Shown here: one piece after another, positions 24,776-39,800 of the stretch
Layout: each line of letters starts with the position of its first letter
Position numbering within the stretch: position 1 is the first letter of the stretch
Assembly (NCBI RefSeq): GCF_032118995.1
Contig: NC_092662.1
Span: 17,559,701-17,623,700, forward strand
Direction of reading: 5' to 3'
Length of the DNA: 64,000 nucleotides
Source of the DNA: Asterias amurensis
Lineage: Eukaryota; Echinodermata; Asteroidea; Forcipulatida; Asteriidae
Position numbers and translations under genes: made by a program
The notes under the pieces: generated by a model
Databases searched by the model: none
Told to the model about the DNA's origin: nothing
What the model saw: only the letters and a program-made list of their open reading frames with translations

Positions 24776-25320
24776 GCACTGGACACTTGTAGTTATTGTC
24801 AAAGACCAGTATGAGTATGATTCTGACTTGGTGTATCCAGGCATATATGCTTCACGACGTATGAATCCCAATTCTGCGCTCATATGGTTGGGTTCCTCCA
24901 AGGTGAAAGGGGGAGGGGGAATGTTCATCTCCCTCACCCTACCCCACCCCTCATCAACAATGGTCAATGGTGAATCCTACCCCTAACCCCACCCCTAACC
25001 CTATTCCTAACCCTATCCCTGCCCTAAACCCACACCCCCAAATCCAGTGACCCTCACCGTCTCATGGTTGAAGCCACACAACCCATCATTGTAAATAATG
25101 TGCATGGTTGCGAAGCCACAACAACCACTCTCAATACATTCTTCGTGGTTGTGGCTTAAGCCACACAACTACGCCATTGTTTGTATAAATGTGCATGGTT
25201 ATGGCATGGTATTGGGCTTTATACATGTATGTCGCTTTGTATATCTCAGTGTATCCCAACATCTACATAAAATAACAAACCTGTAAACAATTGGACTCAA
25301 TCAGATGTAGAGGTACATGT
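24776..25320 (-). mobile_element. Family A element split by an insertion
   Basis: The left part (24776-24855) matches the family A end ACTGGACACTTGTAG with GTCAAAGACCAGTAT and CTTGGTGTATCCAGGCATAT. The family resumes at about 25240 with CTCAGTGTATCCCAACATC and AAATAACAAACCTGTAAAC. Between them sit about 380 bases with a degenerate CCCTAACCC run (24980-25030) and a repeated GTTG-GAAGCCACAACAACC type block. This is a nested insertion. Confidence 0.5.
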
Positions 25321-26156
25321 ACATGTTACATGCATGAAGTTAAAAGTCACTACAAATGTTCAGCAGTTCTGAGTTCAGTGCCGTTGAATTCTGAATTGAA
25401 GCTTTCCTTTGTACATAAAACCATGGAGGTAGAAATACTGCAGTGTCATTAAATTAACACATAATGTTTACAGTGAATAATGGTTTAATGAGCACAAATG
25501 AAAGGTATAACTTACATTTTGTTTAAATTCTCTCTCCGGTTTTTCTTCAGAAGGCTCAAAGATTTTTGGCTAAACTTGCAATACGTTTATGGAAGTCAAC
25601 ACACACGTACACTCTCCGGATCCGAAGAACTATGAGGGCCTCATGAGGGCGCTGTTTAAATTATTCCTAATGCTCGCGCCTTTTGAATGCGGGCGCTCAT
25701 TGTGCACGTGGTAGTCGTAAAACCTTTAAAGTTTACTCGTGCATTGATTGTACACTCCTATTTGTTTGTTTTTCTTTTAATTAAAGTTTGTTTTCCCGGC
25801 CCATACAGTTTTATAGACATTTCAGAAATAATTTCAGGTCTATAAGTAAGCTCTAAAATAGCGAGACGAATTATTCGATGGTACCCATGTTCGTCAATTT
25901 TCCAGATACTTTTCTGGTCATGTTCTTTCCCCAACAACAACCATGGTATAATTCAGGGGATGCGCAAATCAAGTAGATGGGTTTTTGACCACTCACCATA
26001 CTTCTCCAGCCCAATGTTATAATGCTACTTATATAGGCAGAAAAGTTTCCTCCCTCTAAGTCGAAAATAATTAGCACGTTGTAAAGTAGTAGAATGTTAA
26101 TTTGGCTGACACGGTAACCTTTTGTGCCTAAAGTAGCTCCACGAAAAAAATGGGCC

Positions 26157-26330
26157 CAGCAGTCGATTTCACGAACGCTAAGATCAATTCTATCTCGAGT
26201 TAGGACGAGTAACCCGTCGTAACTTAGGATGAGTTCAATGCGTCCTATGTATTTTGATACGGAACTGAACCCGTCCTAAGTCCTAAAATTAATCCTAAGT
26301 TAGGAAGAGTTTGATGAAATCGACGGTTGG
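26157..26330. mobile_element. Palindromic repeat, CGATTTCACGAA family
   Basis: The ends CGATTTCACGAACGC and TTGATGAAATCGACGG are inverted. The interior alternates TTAGGACGAG and CGTCCTAAGTCC blocks. A related copy is at 11905-12066. Confidence 0.55.
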
Positions 26331-27869
26331 GATACTGAATAGATTCGTATAGAACCTTACATTTCAAATTTAAGTCACATCAACTCTCAACTCACAACAA
26401 CTACCATCCCCAAACAACCCTACCCTCAGCTTACCTAAGACGCTTATCAAAATGTAATCTTTAGAGATGAGGGAGGCACAAAGACAAATACTCACCCAAT
26501 ACATCATTATGTGCTTAGTTTTTATCAGTTTTATTTAATTTCCAGTTTTAGTTCTTTCCACTAATAAACACACGGTTTTCTACAGTACGCACACCAAACC
26601 CCATACCCCCAAACCCCCATACCACGAGACCACAAAGGCTGCACTAAAACAACATGTACGCGCCGTACACAACTCTCAGCCAATGATAGGCACTCCTTTG
26701 AACTTACTGAGGGCGCTGTTTTAAATTCTCAAATAATATCAAATGGGTCTATTCTGCATACCCTTTATCGAGGGGAAACTGCTGCTTTGTGTTAACTAAA
26801 AACACAACCTAAACTACACAATATTATAGCTAACCATCCTTACTTTCTGGCCATTAATTTTCATCCTGTTGGTTTCAATGATGCATCAAAAAGCCTGCCT
26901 TATGTCATGTGGTGAACAAATAAACGAATCTGCATAATACACACACAATGTTTGTTGCACAGTTGTTCTACCATACACAGTATGGTTAATTATTGTTAAA
27001 TTTAAAATGAGAAAACTGGTAACAAGTAGTAGTTGAGTTAGGTTCGGCGTCCTGCATAAAACTATCTACAAGGTAAAAAGCACCGTGCCTTTACATTTCA
27101 AAAAATAAACCCTTTACAATTAGTAATCACAGCATTCCTAACACCATCTCAAATTTGTTGTGAACTGCCGCACATTATTATACACATACCTAGTGACGTA
27201 ACCAGGGAAGGGGGAGGGGAAGTGTCAGCCCCCTCTTAGAACCAACATCCCCCTCCCAAATAACAGACTGAATTATAAAAAACGATATGCACAAATGGTT
27301 CAATTTATGTCTTTGCTCCCACTTGGCACCCCCTCGACCCCTCCAAAATTGAATATCTTTTCCCACGACTCGCCTCATACTCTACCTCAAGTACACTCCT
27401 GGTTAAGGAGAAGCAATTATGATAAAGTGATTAACTCAATGCAACAAGTGTTATGACTGACTTCTGCCTAGGGAAGGGATGCAAACCCACAAAACCTTGA
27501 CCCGTCCACCGAAATGAATGAGATACATTCTACTCTGTCATTATAAAACATACATACTACAAACCTTTTACTGACTAATTGAAAAATTACCCCTGACACA
27601 GGGGTTAAACAACCACCCGACGGTAAAGTCATGATTTTAGAAACCTGAGAAAGGAAAAGCAATCCACACAATCCGAGAATCTCTTTTATAATAATGACGT
27701 GTTTTTCTTTCCTTGTTGGAATATTTACATCTGTCAAGAAAGTTTGAAGGCAGAGGAAGATCTTTGACACCATTAATTTTTCTCTGGGAAAACCAAAAAG
27801 GGCCTTCAAATGTCACTTCAAGCGTCTGAAGGGTTTTAACGATAATTTTGGAGGATTTGAAATTTTACT

Positions 27870-30800
27870 CTAGGATCGATTCTTTCTATTTGATCCATTC
27901 TTCGGTTGGTTTTCTTGGGCATTGGGATCGAAGCACAAGGATTCGACATCGATGTCTCTGTCGTCTTTGGTTGTGAAGACCTCTCCAGTCTCCGTAGTGG
28001 AGGCACAGCAGTCACCACCATCCCAGTTGCAGTAAGCTCGATTGTTGACTCGCTGACATATACCGTTTGCAATGTGCGTCTACAGAAACAAAAACAAGTA
28101 AACACCAATGAAATTCAAAATAACATTCCTAAACAAGTGTGACATTCATGCTTCATTGTTTATGGTTTGACTTGGGTAATAACCAATGAAATTAAAAAAC
28201 AAACCCCTCAAAGCAATTTGGACGTTATAATGTCATGCTTCATTGAAAATTATCTGACATAGTTTTGTGCGTGTACAGAAACAAAAACGAGTAAAAATAA
28301 CAAATAAATTCAAATAAATCCCTTAAAAAAAGTGTGACAGGTCATGCTTCATTGAAAAAGGTCCGACTTGGGCAACAACTTTTACTTTGACGGAACTGTT
28401 GTATAAATTGCCCCAAAAACCTGGACAACTGTAAAAATTAGTCTTGTTTATTTCAACAAGTAACAGAGAGTTTCCTGGTATCCTCTCTTACCTCAATACA
28501 TCCTTCTACACAAGTGATCCTTCTTGGATCTGGGAACCACTGGCGCTGAGCGGTGCATATGATCACATGATTTCTCTGCCAATCAGCGTTTCTCGCAAAC
28601 GTGGTTGATGAGTTTGTGGCCAATAGAGCTGGTTCGTTGTCTGACAGACCGTAGAGGTCGGGACAAACAGCTGTGCAGTGTGAACCTGATGAATAGAAAT
28701 TGGATTTTGATTTCATGTTCATATTTTATAAGAAAAGTTTTAAGCTGCATTGCATGGTTACACAAGGGAGTACTAGAAATTATGTTTGCTTTTATCGGAT
28801 TGAAGGGAAGATACAGAAAATGGCCGTCTCTGTCACTCACCCACAGCGAGCCCATTATCACATCTAAGCTCAACGTTCTTGTTACTTTCTGGTTGGGGTG
28901 GATCACATGATCCTTGTAAGGACCTGCAAATGGTGAAGTTGCCGTCCCACACACCCCTGCTTGGATCACGAGTGTCTTGAATGCATCGAATGGTATTCAC
29001 CACCTGCAGAGAGAGAGATGGGAACATTTACTACTTGCACAGAAAATGTTCATTCTAATTCATTTATTAACTTCTTCTTTAAAAGCCGTGGACAATCAGA
29101 CAAGCAAATTCTATCACTAAACTAGCCAAGAACCCCCTGAAGAGAAGACAATGGGAGGAAAACCCCAGAGAATTATTCCTAGGAAAACCCACGCAGTCAA
29201 GTAGAGACTGAAAACCCAATCCACATAGTGCCCCTGGTGGGATTTGAACCAGGGTCCCAGAGGTGGAAGGCGAGGAAAGCTACCCCTACATACAGTTTGA
29301 GGTGCAAAATAAAATCTTATAAAGCAAAAACAAGTTACCAGCCAAAACGTAGTCACAGAATGTATATGGTTGAAAGTGGTATCTTTCATACTTTTGCTTT
29401 GCAAATTTGTTTAGCAAGTTCTAGCCAAGTGGTTTACTGAACAGGAGACCAAACTATGTATTATCATGGTAAGTGGCTTGTCTGGTACAGGATATGGCGC
29501 CGCAAAAATTTGTGAAATCGACACCAGGACGGAAGTTCACCTCTAATTCCAGGCCACTGTTGGAGTCATCACATCTCAGCCTGCACTCACTGTTGAAGTT
29601 AAGGCCATCCGTACACGTGTACATATTATTGAAGATGATTGGTGGACGTGGGCAGGTCACGGGGTCACACGTTGGCCCGGACCATGTTGCATCTTCCGTG
29701 CATCTGTACTTCAGGCGCTGGGCCCTCCGTCGGCTTCCGTAAGAAAAAGGAAAAAGGGAAGTAGTTTAGAGATTGTATTCTGTCATTTGGGAATATATAT
29801 CTTATCTTCATTTATTTATTTTACAACACAAGACAACCACGAGTCACTATTTTGTATTGCATGGTCAGGTATCAATATTATTTGGTTTGCGATAACCCCA
29901 TGTGTGTGTCTACTTGACAAGTAGATTTTCTTAATTAAAACCTGTCCTTTTTTTGTTCTTAAAAACCAGGACAGTTCTTTTCAGAACTGAGAAGCGATCT
30001 GACAATTTTAAAACTCGCACGGAACGGAAGTGCTTTTTTAGGCGATACAATTAACCTTTTGCACTGACACAAAACCATGTCGACTAAAATGCTTACAATT
30101 ATCTTGATTGATTTTTACCCTTTACTTGACTGTGCAGCTACGTGGTATCCAGCATCACATCGATACTTGCAGATGGTGTCGATGGTGTGACTACCCATTT
30201 GGCACTGCTGACTAGCCAGCATAGCATATGGGATGATGGGAGGTGCGTCACACAACAGCTGACAAAAAGCTTCTGGTAATGAGTAGAGCCCGTCGGCCAT
30301 GCAGGTAATTGTTTGGATGGTGCCTAGTAGAGAATAAACAAAATAATTGTAAAAACAATAATAATATTCCCATGCAGTGCTGTTCCCATGGGACGTATGA
30401 ATCTGAATGGAAACATCACAGAAACTTTTTGTAGGGAAGAAAATGAAAAAAATTCAGATTCAGTAAACGTGGTAGGAAACCCTTATAGGGAAAACCTGGG
30501 CAGCCAGGTAGGGACTGAACAACCCACTCCACATGCAAGGCTTTGGTCCGGGCTTGAACCGGGGTCTACAGGGGCGAAAGGCATGGAGAGAAACCACTGA
30601 GCCAACCTAATTGCCCACATCATTTTAATCTTCCCCATAACCCATCACTCAATTTCAGACACAGGTTGCAGGGCATTGAGGCACTAAATAAACAAAAAAA
30701 CTGTACATGTATGTCTGAGTAGGGAGAAACAGTGGTTAAGGCGCCTCAAGACAATACAACCCCATGGTCTGAACATCAAAGAAGAAAATGATTTGACAAA

Positions 30801-33800
30801 AATGTCTTTGACTTCTCCTTTTAGACTCGGTTCTTTTGGTTGCATCGAGCTTATCTACCCGTTTTTTAAACAAACTTTACCTTGCATCTTTGCAGGTGGT
30901 ACACACTTGAGTTTACACTGCTTGCCGTAGGTTTTACCAAGAGGGCAAACGATCTCAGCGTATGGTAACGATGGCTCACCACAGTCAACTGCCTTACATA
31001 TCATGTCTGGTCCCCTCCACTCACCATCGATGCAAATCATCTGCAGAATCAGAGAAGAAAGTAAACATGGTTTGTGCTAGGAATTTGATAAATTATGCTT
31101 TTTTTTTAGTTAAAGATTTTGGGTAAATTTGTAAGCCCACTTAAGAATTTGCAAAAAAGTTGGCAAGATTTTGAAGTGTGTCCAGGGAAATTTGGATTTC
31201 CAAAAGTGAGTCCTTTTATTGATATCTAAGATGGGGGATTTCAGACTAAGATCTTGCAGGATGCTGACAACAATTCTTACACCTTTATAACAAGTAAAAT
31301 TTCGGATAAAATAATATACAATTTTTTCTCTGTCTTTACCAAAGTATGACAAAGTACTTAAGCCCTTGAACTTCGCTCTTGAAAAGGCACATCAATTAAT
31401 TATTCTCTGGTAAGAAGCACTTATATGAGTAAAATGTTTGTATTGGAACTTTGCGGAGGGCACCACAGCTAACTCACAGGGCACCCTTGTAAGCTTTTTT
31501 GAGGCCTGCAGTTCATTTAAAGACACTGGACACTATTGGTATAAAGTAAATGTCAAAGACCAGTCTTCTCACTTGGTGTATCTCAACATATGCATTAAAT
31601 AACAAACCTGTGAAAATTTGAGCTTAATTGGTCGCTGAAGTTGCGAGATAATAATGAAAGAAAAAACACCATTGTTACATGAAGTTGTGTGGTTTAAGAT
31701 GCTTGATTTCGGGACCTCAAAATCAAATTCTGAGTTTCCGAAATCAAACTTCTTTCTCGAAAACTACGTTACTTCAGAGGGAGCCGTTTCTCACAACGTT
31801 TTGTACTATCAGCAGCTCCCCATTACTCGTTACTAAGTAAGGTTTTGTGCGAATAATTATTTTGAGTAATTACCAGTAGTGTCCACTGCCTTTAAGACTC
31901 TTAAACCTGAAACAAAAGTTCTTCCTTTGCCTCACCTCTGCCTCTGTCATGACTCCTCCAGTCCGATATCCTTCTTTACATCTCACCGTACATGTCTCAC
32001 CATCTTGAAGACCAGAGCAGTTGACCACAGCATGAGGCACGGTCAGCATCTCACATTCCGTCCATGTACACATGTAGGACACACATTGACCAGTGGCTGG
32101 ATTGAACAACTCACCGGAACGGCAGGATGACACGACTACCGGATCAAGAGTCTTACTGGATCGTAATCGGACGGCAGAAATGGCAATGACGTCAGTCATG
32201 CTTATCAACACCTATTCAGTGAACAGTAATAATATTTACAATATCTTTAGGAGCGATATTCTACAAGTTACAACTATATTCATTTAAAAAAATTTATACA
32301 AAGATTCAGAAATGAATCCCCATCATTAGCTGGGCTTCCTGATGGTATAAAACTTAAGAAGTAACTATAAATCAGTAAACTTGCGGGTACAACCATGTGT
32401 AAAATCTCTTTTCTGAGAAGAGCCGGTTTGGTCTCTGTGATTTGACCCTCCTTCTTTGTGTTTGTCTCTTTGAACAGCTCTGCGTAAAGAAATCCTGATT
32501 TGGGAGACTGGTGGGGAGCATTCGTAGCAATTAAAATGAATCCAAGTCGTTGTTTGACAACTATTGTTTACCTCTTTGGTGTGAAAGAATGGCAGGTTTA
32601 AATCATGAGTCATGACAAACTGCACTGGATTCTCATTGCATAGTGCTGCACGACTGACGAGAGGCTGGTCATGGATCTCTCCATTTGGTCCAATCAGCTT
32701 TATGGATATCATGGATGGGGAGTAGCCAGGGTAAGGATCTCCATCAGACGAGAGGTGAACAAACACAGAGGTAGCAACGACAGCTTTGGAAAACCTTGCC
32801 TGGCAATTAGAAGTTAAACAATTTGTCATTATAAAAGAAAGGTGGCAACATTAGATTTCAACATTGTTACAAAACCACGGCCAAGCATTTCAGGATTTAA
32901 AGGGTTTGATCTTTCTCTTTCCAATGGTTGCAAGCTTTGGTATGGAGGTTGAAAGAAGACAAAATTACAGCTTTAATAAACAAATGTCGCATGGGCTCAG
33001 GCGTGTCTTGTTCTGTGTGTGTTATCTGGAGCGACTTCATTGGAGCTCAAACAGGGTACAGTGCTCAGTCTGCTAAAGTCAACATTGGGCTCAAACAGGG
33101 TACAGCGCTCAGTGTCTGGGCTCAAACAGGGTACAGTGCTCAGTGTCTGGGCTCAAACAGGGTACAGTGCTCAGTGTCTGGGCTCAAACAGGGTACAGTG
33201 CTCAGTGTCTGGGCTCAAACAGGGTACAGTGCTCAGTGTCTGGGCTCAAACAGGGTACAGCCGGCAATGGGCTGAAATGGTTCAACTGGGAAGGTGGGTA
33301 TATTTAAATACTTCAAACTTGTTGGTACCAAGGCAAGCAAACGGAAAGACGCTAAGACTTTTCTTACCTTAATCCAGTAATTTACATCATGAAAGTACAT
33401 ATCAATCGGGTACCATCCATGCCCGGTCTCAACCTCCTTCACACATGTTGAGGTGCTTGGGGGTCCAACGAGTGCCGAGACTGGGTTCTCTTTGGTCTGA
33501 TGGTCAGGGTTTGCAACAGCACTCTCTGCCCATTGGTCGATGAAGTCGTCTGGCACTGGGTACTGATCATTGGTGTTATCAGTGGAGCCGGTGTTGCCCA
33601 CAGAAACAGTATGACTGCAAAGACTTGATAATCCTGAGGGAAAAAGTCATGTCTATCACTGTCCACATTATACAACAAACATTGACTATCACTAACAGCT
33701 ACAATTCTTGCTAAAAGTTTGACTCCCACCAACAAATGGTGGAAATAGTATACACACATTTTGTGGAGGTTCGTTGTGCAAAGGGACAATTGATAAAAAA

Positions 33801-36800
33801 ATCTACTGATTGGACGGGACTCGAACCAAAGACCAGCCCAACATTCCAAAGAAGTTGAAGTTCAAAGAAGTAGCTGAGATATCCCAAGATATCTTACCCT
33901 TGCATGTGAAGGAGTTTTCGATCTGACATTCTTGGCTACATCCATCATCATCTAAGATATTACCATCATCGCATTCCTCGTTATTAGTGCTGTTCAGAAA
34001 ATAATAAAATCAGTCAACATTTTTGTCACAAGTACATTATAATAATAAGATGAGGGGGAAACAAAAATAAAGCAAGAAAATGTTGTCTCAATACCTTTCT
34101 TTGAGACCATTGCCACAGAATTCTTGACCGAAACGACGCTGTAATGGCGATGTGAAATCCCCGTACTCATCACCCCGGAAAGCTTGCACCTTGTAGGAGT
34201 ATATAACATCATCGCTGACGACACTTTAAACGAGACAAAAGACAACATTTTTGCAATTTATAATTAAATTTATGACAAAATGTTTCCCCGCAAAAAAAAT
34301 AAAGAAATAAATACCCTACGATTAAAAATAAACAAAAATAAAATAAATACAAATAAATAAATAAAAACAAATAAATAACCACAAAGTATAAATAATAATT
34401 ATGAAAAAAAACATCAAAAAACAAACACCTGTTTTCAACTTTTACATTCTTAGCCCCGCCCACCAGATCCGACCACTCCCATCTACGGCTCATCATTTAG
34501 TGAGGAGAGTGAGCCAACAACCTCCACAGTTATTGTTATAATTCTAAGAAACGTGTGTGTAAAGTTTCCTTCTATATAACTCAGTAAGGTACAGTATATA
34601 CACCCCTGACCTTAAAGCAAGAAGCCTTTTCAGGAAAAAGTCTGTCAGTTTCACTTACTCATCATCAGTAAAAGTTGTGGTGCGAGAAACTCTGCTCTTT
34701 TCACCTCCAGAAAACGGTGGATCTCTAACCACCTTGTAGTTGAGGGGTTTACAGCTAACACAGGCAGACCAGTCAGCTATCGACACCAACTGCACGGCAT
34801 CTAAATTAAAGTACTCCCCAGGGTACAGGCGGATAGCCTGGACTTTCTTGCCAATGTGAGTCAGGCGCATTGTGTACGGCATATCGCAGAAGATCTCGAT
34901 TGGGCCCATGGATTCCAAGCTACCATCACGGTACTCAAGTTCCAGGTTGCGCACGCCCCCAGCGGTGTTGTAGTTTGCCCAGATGATGAGTTTACTGGGG
35001 GCGACGGCTGTTTTGAATTCTAGACGCAGGTAACACTCATCGCAGACAGTCTTCGTTCCACCTATCCAAGATTTGCGACTATATTCGCATTTAATTCCAG
35101 CATCTGGAGGACCTGTTAAAGTTTTTATCAAAAATTGAGTAAAATCTTGAATTTATTTCAAGCACATCATCATGGGTTTGCTCACTTAGGCTTGTTTCTC
35201 CATAGAGGTAGGATTCCATGGTTTATCTAATCACAGAAGCAGTAATATGGCGAAATGCTGTACACAGTCTTTGAATCTGAATCGTAATTAAATAGTCGGG
35301 AAAGCATCCCAATGGAAACATCACTCAAACTTATTGTAGAGACGACAATGAAGAAGTTTAGACGTGGGAGGACTGAAACCCGAGCAATTAGAAACTTTGG
35401 ACTTAAAACCCCAATTAACATGCAAGGCTCCTGTCTGTGAATCGAACCGGGATCCACAGAGGTGAAAGGCAGGGACAGAAACCACTGAGCCAACCTGACT
35501 GCCAAAATTGTTTGATTTAGTGCTTTACTTCAAATGATTTATGGTGAATAGAGAGCTTGCTAAGCTAGTGGCAGGTTTTGACACAGCTGATTGTCAAAAT
35601 TCGGCATTTTGTCCCCATATCTCGTCTGAGCATGCACCCTCCTTTATCTAGTCTCTTAATTCATTCAGTGTATGGGAGACACACACTATAAAGACCCATG
35701 CAACAGTTGGGCTACCTTAGAGCAATAAGCTTTTAATATCAACAAAACAAATCTATATCGAACAAAATGAGGTAAATTTGAAGAACTGCTTTGAGATACG
35801 GGCACATCAACCCCGATTATTTACAATGTTTCGACTAGAATGATGATCAAGCCGTCATAAGAACACTTCGAAACAACTTTTTCGTTTAAAGGCCTGTACA
35901 CCCTCGGTGGTTGTCAAAGACCTGTATTAAGTTTTTACGCTAACAATTATTTTGAGTAATTACCAATAGTTACCAGAAAAACCAGCATGACAAGTATGGT
36001 TTAGCTAACCTGTTGCTTCGTCTAGGGACGGATACCTCGGTAGCATCTTAACCGACTCCGGGTAGAATTGAACCGAGCTGGCATACTGTGTTAACTGCCC
36101 CATCTCGGTACACTCCAGACATGTATTGTCCTCTTCGTCACCATGTCCGAACCTCGACATTGGAGGCAGCCATGAGAGGGTGACGGCTCGCCCGCGTTCA
36201 GACACCACTCGCGGGCCAAGTGGGATGCCGATTTTGGGTCGAGTTGGTGCGGATGGGTCCTGGTGGAGCCATGATTGGTAGACCAGGTCAATGTAGCAGT
36301 GCATACGGGTGCCTTGCTGGACCGTGAAGTGGTCCGTACATTCGGCATCTTGGGTATAGCAAAGGGGGGGGGGGAACAATCAAACAATATTTAACAACCC
36401 TAAAATGTAAACCAGTCAAGGTATTCTTCAAATACATTGCACTCGGCATATTTTTTAGGTATAGCAGAGGGGGGGGGGGGGGAGAGAACGGTCAAAACAA
36501 AATCCTAACATGTAAATCAGCCAAAGTATGTATTCAAACGGTAAAGAAAATAAATACACAAGATATTTCAGCTTTGGAGGAAAAACCCACGCCGTCAGGT
36601 AGAGACTAAAAAAAACCCAATCCACATGCAAGGCTCCGATCCGCTTGGCAACCTTAATGGTGTTATTGTTAAACAATTATTCAATTAATAAATGCATGGG
36701 CTTTTTGGATAGTGGCATTTCCTTGCTTTTACCAGTTGTTAGCTTTTTATTTTGTTATGCGCTTGTGTTTATGATGGACGCAATATACCTAAATAAATTA

Positions 36801-39800
36801 CTATTATTATTATTATAAAAAATACGTTGTGTGAAATAAAACAAAATTGATATCCTCTATTCTGTTTCCGTGTTATAACTCACACTTCCTGTTACTAATT
36901 GGCAAGAGGGCCAGACACCCTATTCGTGTCAGGGACCAAGGAACAGCGGCCTCCTTGTCTATCACCAAAACACAAACCACTAAAATAGTTAGGTAAAGAA
37001 CACTACAGTGGAATGAGTTTAGGAGTTTATCGATGAGACAGTTTAGAGGCGTCAGCGTGCCAGGATTCAGGGATATGTGTAATTGAGGCGTCACTTTTCA
37101 TGTTCAGTTATGGATTCGTGTTTTGATTTCTGGTCTTCATGCATTGTGATTACTGTTCACAGGTTGCCTTTCTAACCATATTATGCATTTTATAACAAAC
37201 GGTGACAAACGCTTTTCAAAGACCAACTCGTCCGATCCAAGGCGGCGTGTTCCTTTAACAATCTAAACATATTTCTCTCAAAGCATGCATGCTCACTGTT
37301 TTTTGATATGTTTTCCTGTTACATGTTTGTCTTGTCTCCATGTTTGTAGTTGGTCTGCTCTTCTACAAGCCTTGGCTTACATTAATATGAAAGCCTCACA
37401 CTCTTTATATTAATTTGGCTTACATATAGATTAACTATTTTCCCTCCATTCTCTGTGCTTATTATTTTACTTATCTATGTAAATAAGTGTTGATGTTTAA
37501 TTTTAGAAGAGTATTATAAAATAAATGCTGACTTTATGAATTGAATAATAAGGGTCTGAAAAGAAGCAACTGATAAGTGTCGTTTATGTACCTGTGTAGC
37601 TCATGAAGTTCCTGTATGGAGTGTCAGTAAACTCAGCCTCACCGAAACAGGCTGGAACCTCACATGTTGTTGGGTCTCTGAATAAGGAAACCAATAATAG
37701 GGTCATGTCACACGAGGCAATTTACAGGCAACCTCCAAGAATACAATTCATTCGAATTTGAAAGTTCACATTCTCTGTGAGTTCGTTATTAAGACATTGT
37801 TTGAAAAATGGCTCATGTGCTATCAAAGTGGTCCACTGCTGTAAGCATACACTGCAGTTTAACGCCTCCAAGTTGTCTGTAAAAGTTGCATTTTGTGACA
37901 GGGCCTTCGGAACAGTGTAATCTACGTGTTTGAAGCCCGGTTCATACTTCCCGCGAAAGCGATAGAAATTTTGACGTCACAAATTCGCAACGAAAAATTC
38001 GCATCAGTTGAAAATGTGCTCAACTCCTGTGAAACGTCGCAGCGAAAACAGGGGGTTGTGACAAGAAGTATGCGGGCTTGAGTTTGATGACATACTTCGT
38101 ATTGGACTATAACTGACCTACAGAACGCATTTTCAGGTGTGGGGTTGGTATCAGCCACCAGGTCGCCCAGTACCCCGGACGCCCGATGCTCCCTGCAGTC
38201 ATCAACGCACTCCATACCCTGGTGGACGTGCCAAAGCCCAAGGTTGTGACCGAGTTCGTGCACGATCGTCTCGGCCGATGTTTCGGTGAAACTGCAGGCG
38301 TCTGCTTGGAGGACAGTTCCCCCTGGACAGAATGGACACATTTTGGAACATAATCAAATTCAATTCGACTCCTTTTTAAACCTGAAATTTCCCGTATTAA
38401 TGATTTCACAAAGAGCTAAGATTGATCTTAGCTGCAAATCAATCGTAGTTGCTTAGTAAAGTATGATGTTACAATACACATCGCTATGGTAATACTGACA
38501 ATTTTGTCTTCCGGTGGATGAACTTTATTGCTTTGTGAAATAGGCCCCTGGACTATATTTAGTTTATAAACTGGACCTTAAATTCCGTTAATTGCTTGAC
38601 TCACCGAAGAGCCCATGGACATCCATCTCCCAAGGCATCGTAGCAATTCCTTCAATATCAGGATCAGAAAAGTTGACGAAGTAGACATTAAGATGGGAAT
38701 CTGACTCCATTGCTACTGTGCCCTTCAGCTCTCCCAATGTAAGATAGTTCCTATTAATATTTGATACAAAAATGACAAAAAGGGGTTGATACAAAGATGA
38801 AATTTTGCACATAGAGTCACGAGAAAGATACAAACATGATTTGTCCTTTTTAAGAAATAATACCGGTCCTATAAAAAGCAATTTCAAATCTGCGATGACC
38901 TTATGGCCAAACTGTTCTTTCTGTGACAGACCCCGAATGTACATATGAGCCATAATCAATGCTTCAAATGCACACTCCTTAATATCTGCCCCACTTAAAA
39001 GTATCGTTTATTACATCAGAGGTTCTGATATAAAGCCAGTGCAAGTAAAATTTCATAAAGATGTAAAGCGTTCCTTTAAAAATACCTTAATTAGTAGGTA
39101 CTTTACCTATTGAGTGATCTTGGATCGAAGCACGTCTTTGTGACGTCAGTGATAGTGGGGTCACAACAGTCACCACCGTCATAATCTGTGTATGCTTTAT
39201 TGCACTCGTTCTCACATACACCGTTTCCTAAAGAATCAAACAAAAACAATCGTTAGTTTATGTTTTATTCTATCTGGCTCACAATCTGTTCCTGCTGACA
39301 TGGCTGGGACAGCTTCGTAAACAGCGGAGCGACTGGAACGGGAGACCAGTCGAGTAGAGAAACTTTGCCACTCGCGTATCGTGGTCTCCCGCTCCAGTCT
39401 CTTGGCGTCGCGGCTTTACGAAGCCGTCCAAGAAACAAAGGCCTTGAGAAAAGGCTATTGCTGCTGAACTTTCAGGGTTAAATATTTCCAAGCAATTCCT
39501 CCGTAAGGCCTTAGTTTCATTTTTGGAAGCTGGTTAAATTTAGAGAGAAAGACGTACCTATCTGCCTGTCCACACAAGAATAATCATAACTACAGTCCCC
39601 TGCATCGTCACCAGTGACGTCATATCGACACTCAGGGTCACATGAGTTATCCCCAATTTGGTAGAGATTACATAGGGCGAGCACAACTCGATTTCTCAGG
39701 GAGCTATTCCTGACTACAAACTCCGTCAGTTCCCAGGAGATATTATGAGGTATAAATGCCTCGTTGATGGTAGCGTGCTTCCGAAGTATAGTCGCCCGGT

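Larger units (their letters stand above)
24647..27869. other. Spacer between YJU2 start and pappalysin stop
   Basis: No additional gene is visible. The part nearest 24647 should hold the YJU2 promoter and 5' UTR. A short RT-free repeat mosaic covers 24776-25320, and a palindromic CGATTTCACGAA-family copy covers 26157-26330. GAGGGCGC motifs lie at about 25646 and 26707. The pappalysin 3' UTR should extend downwards from 27870. TTTATT at about 26531 (AATAAA on the minus strand) is one possible end. Confidence 0.45.
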
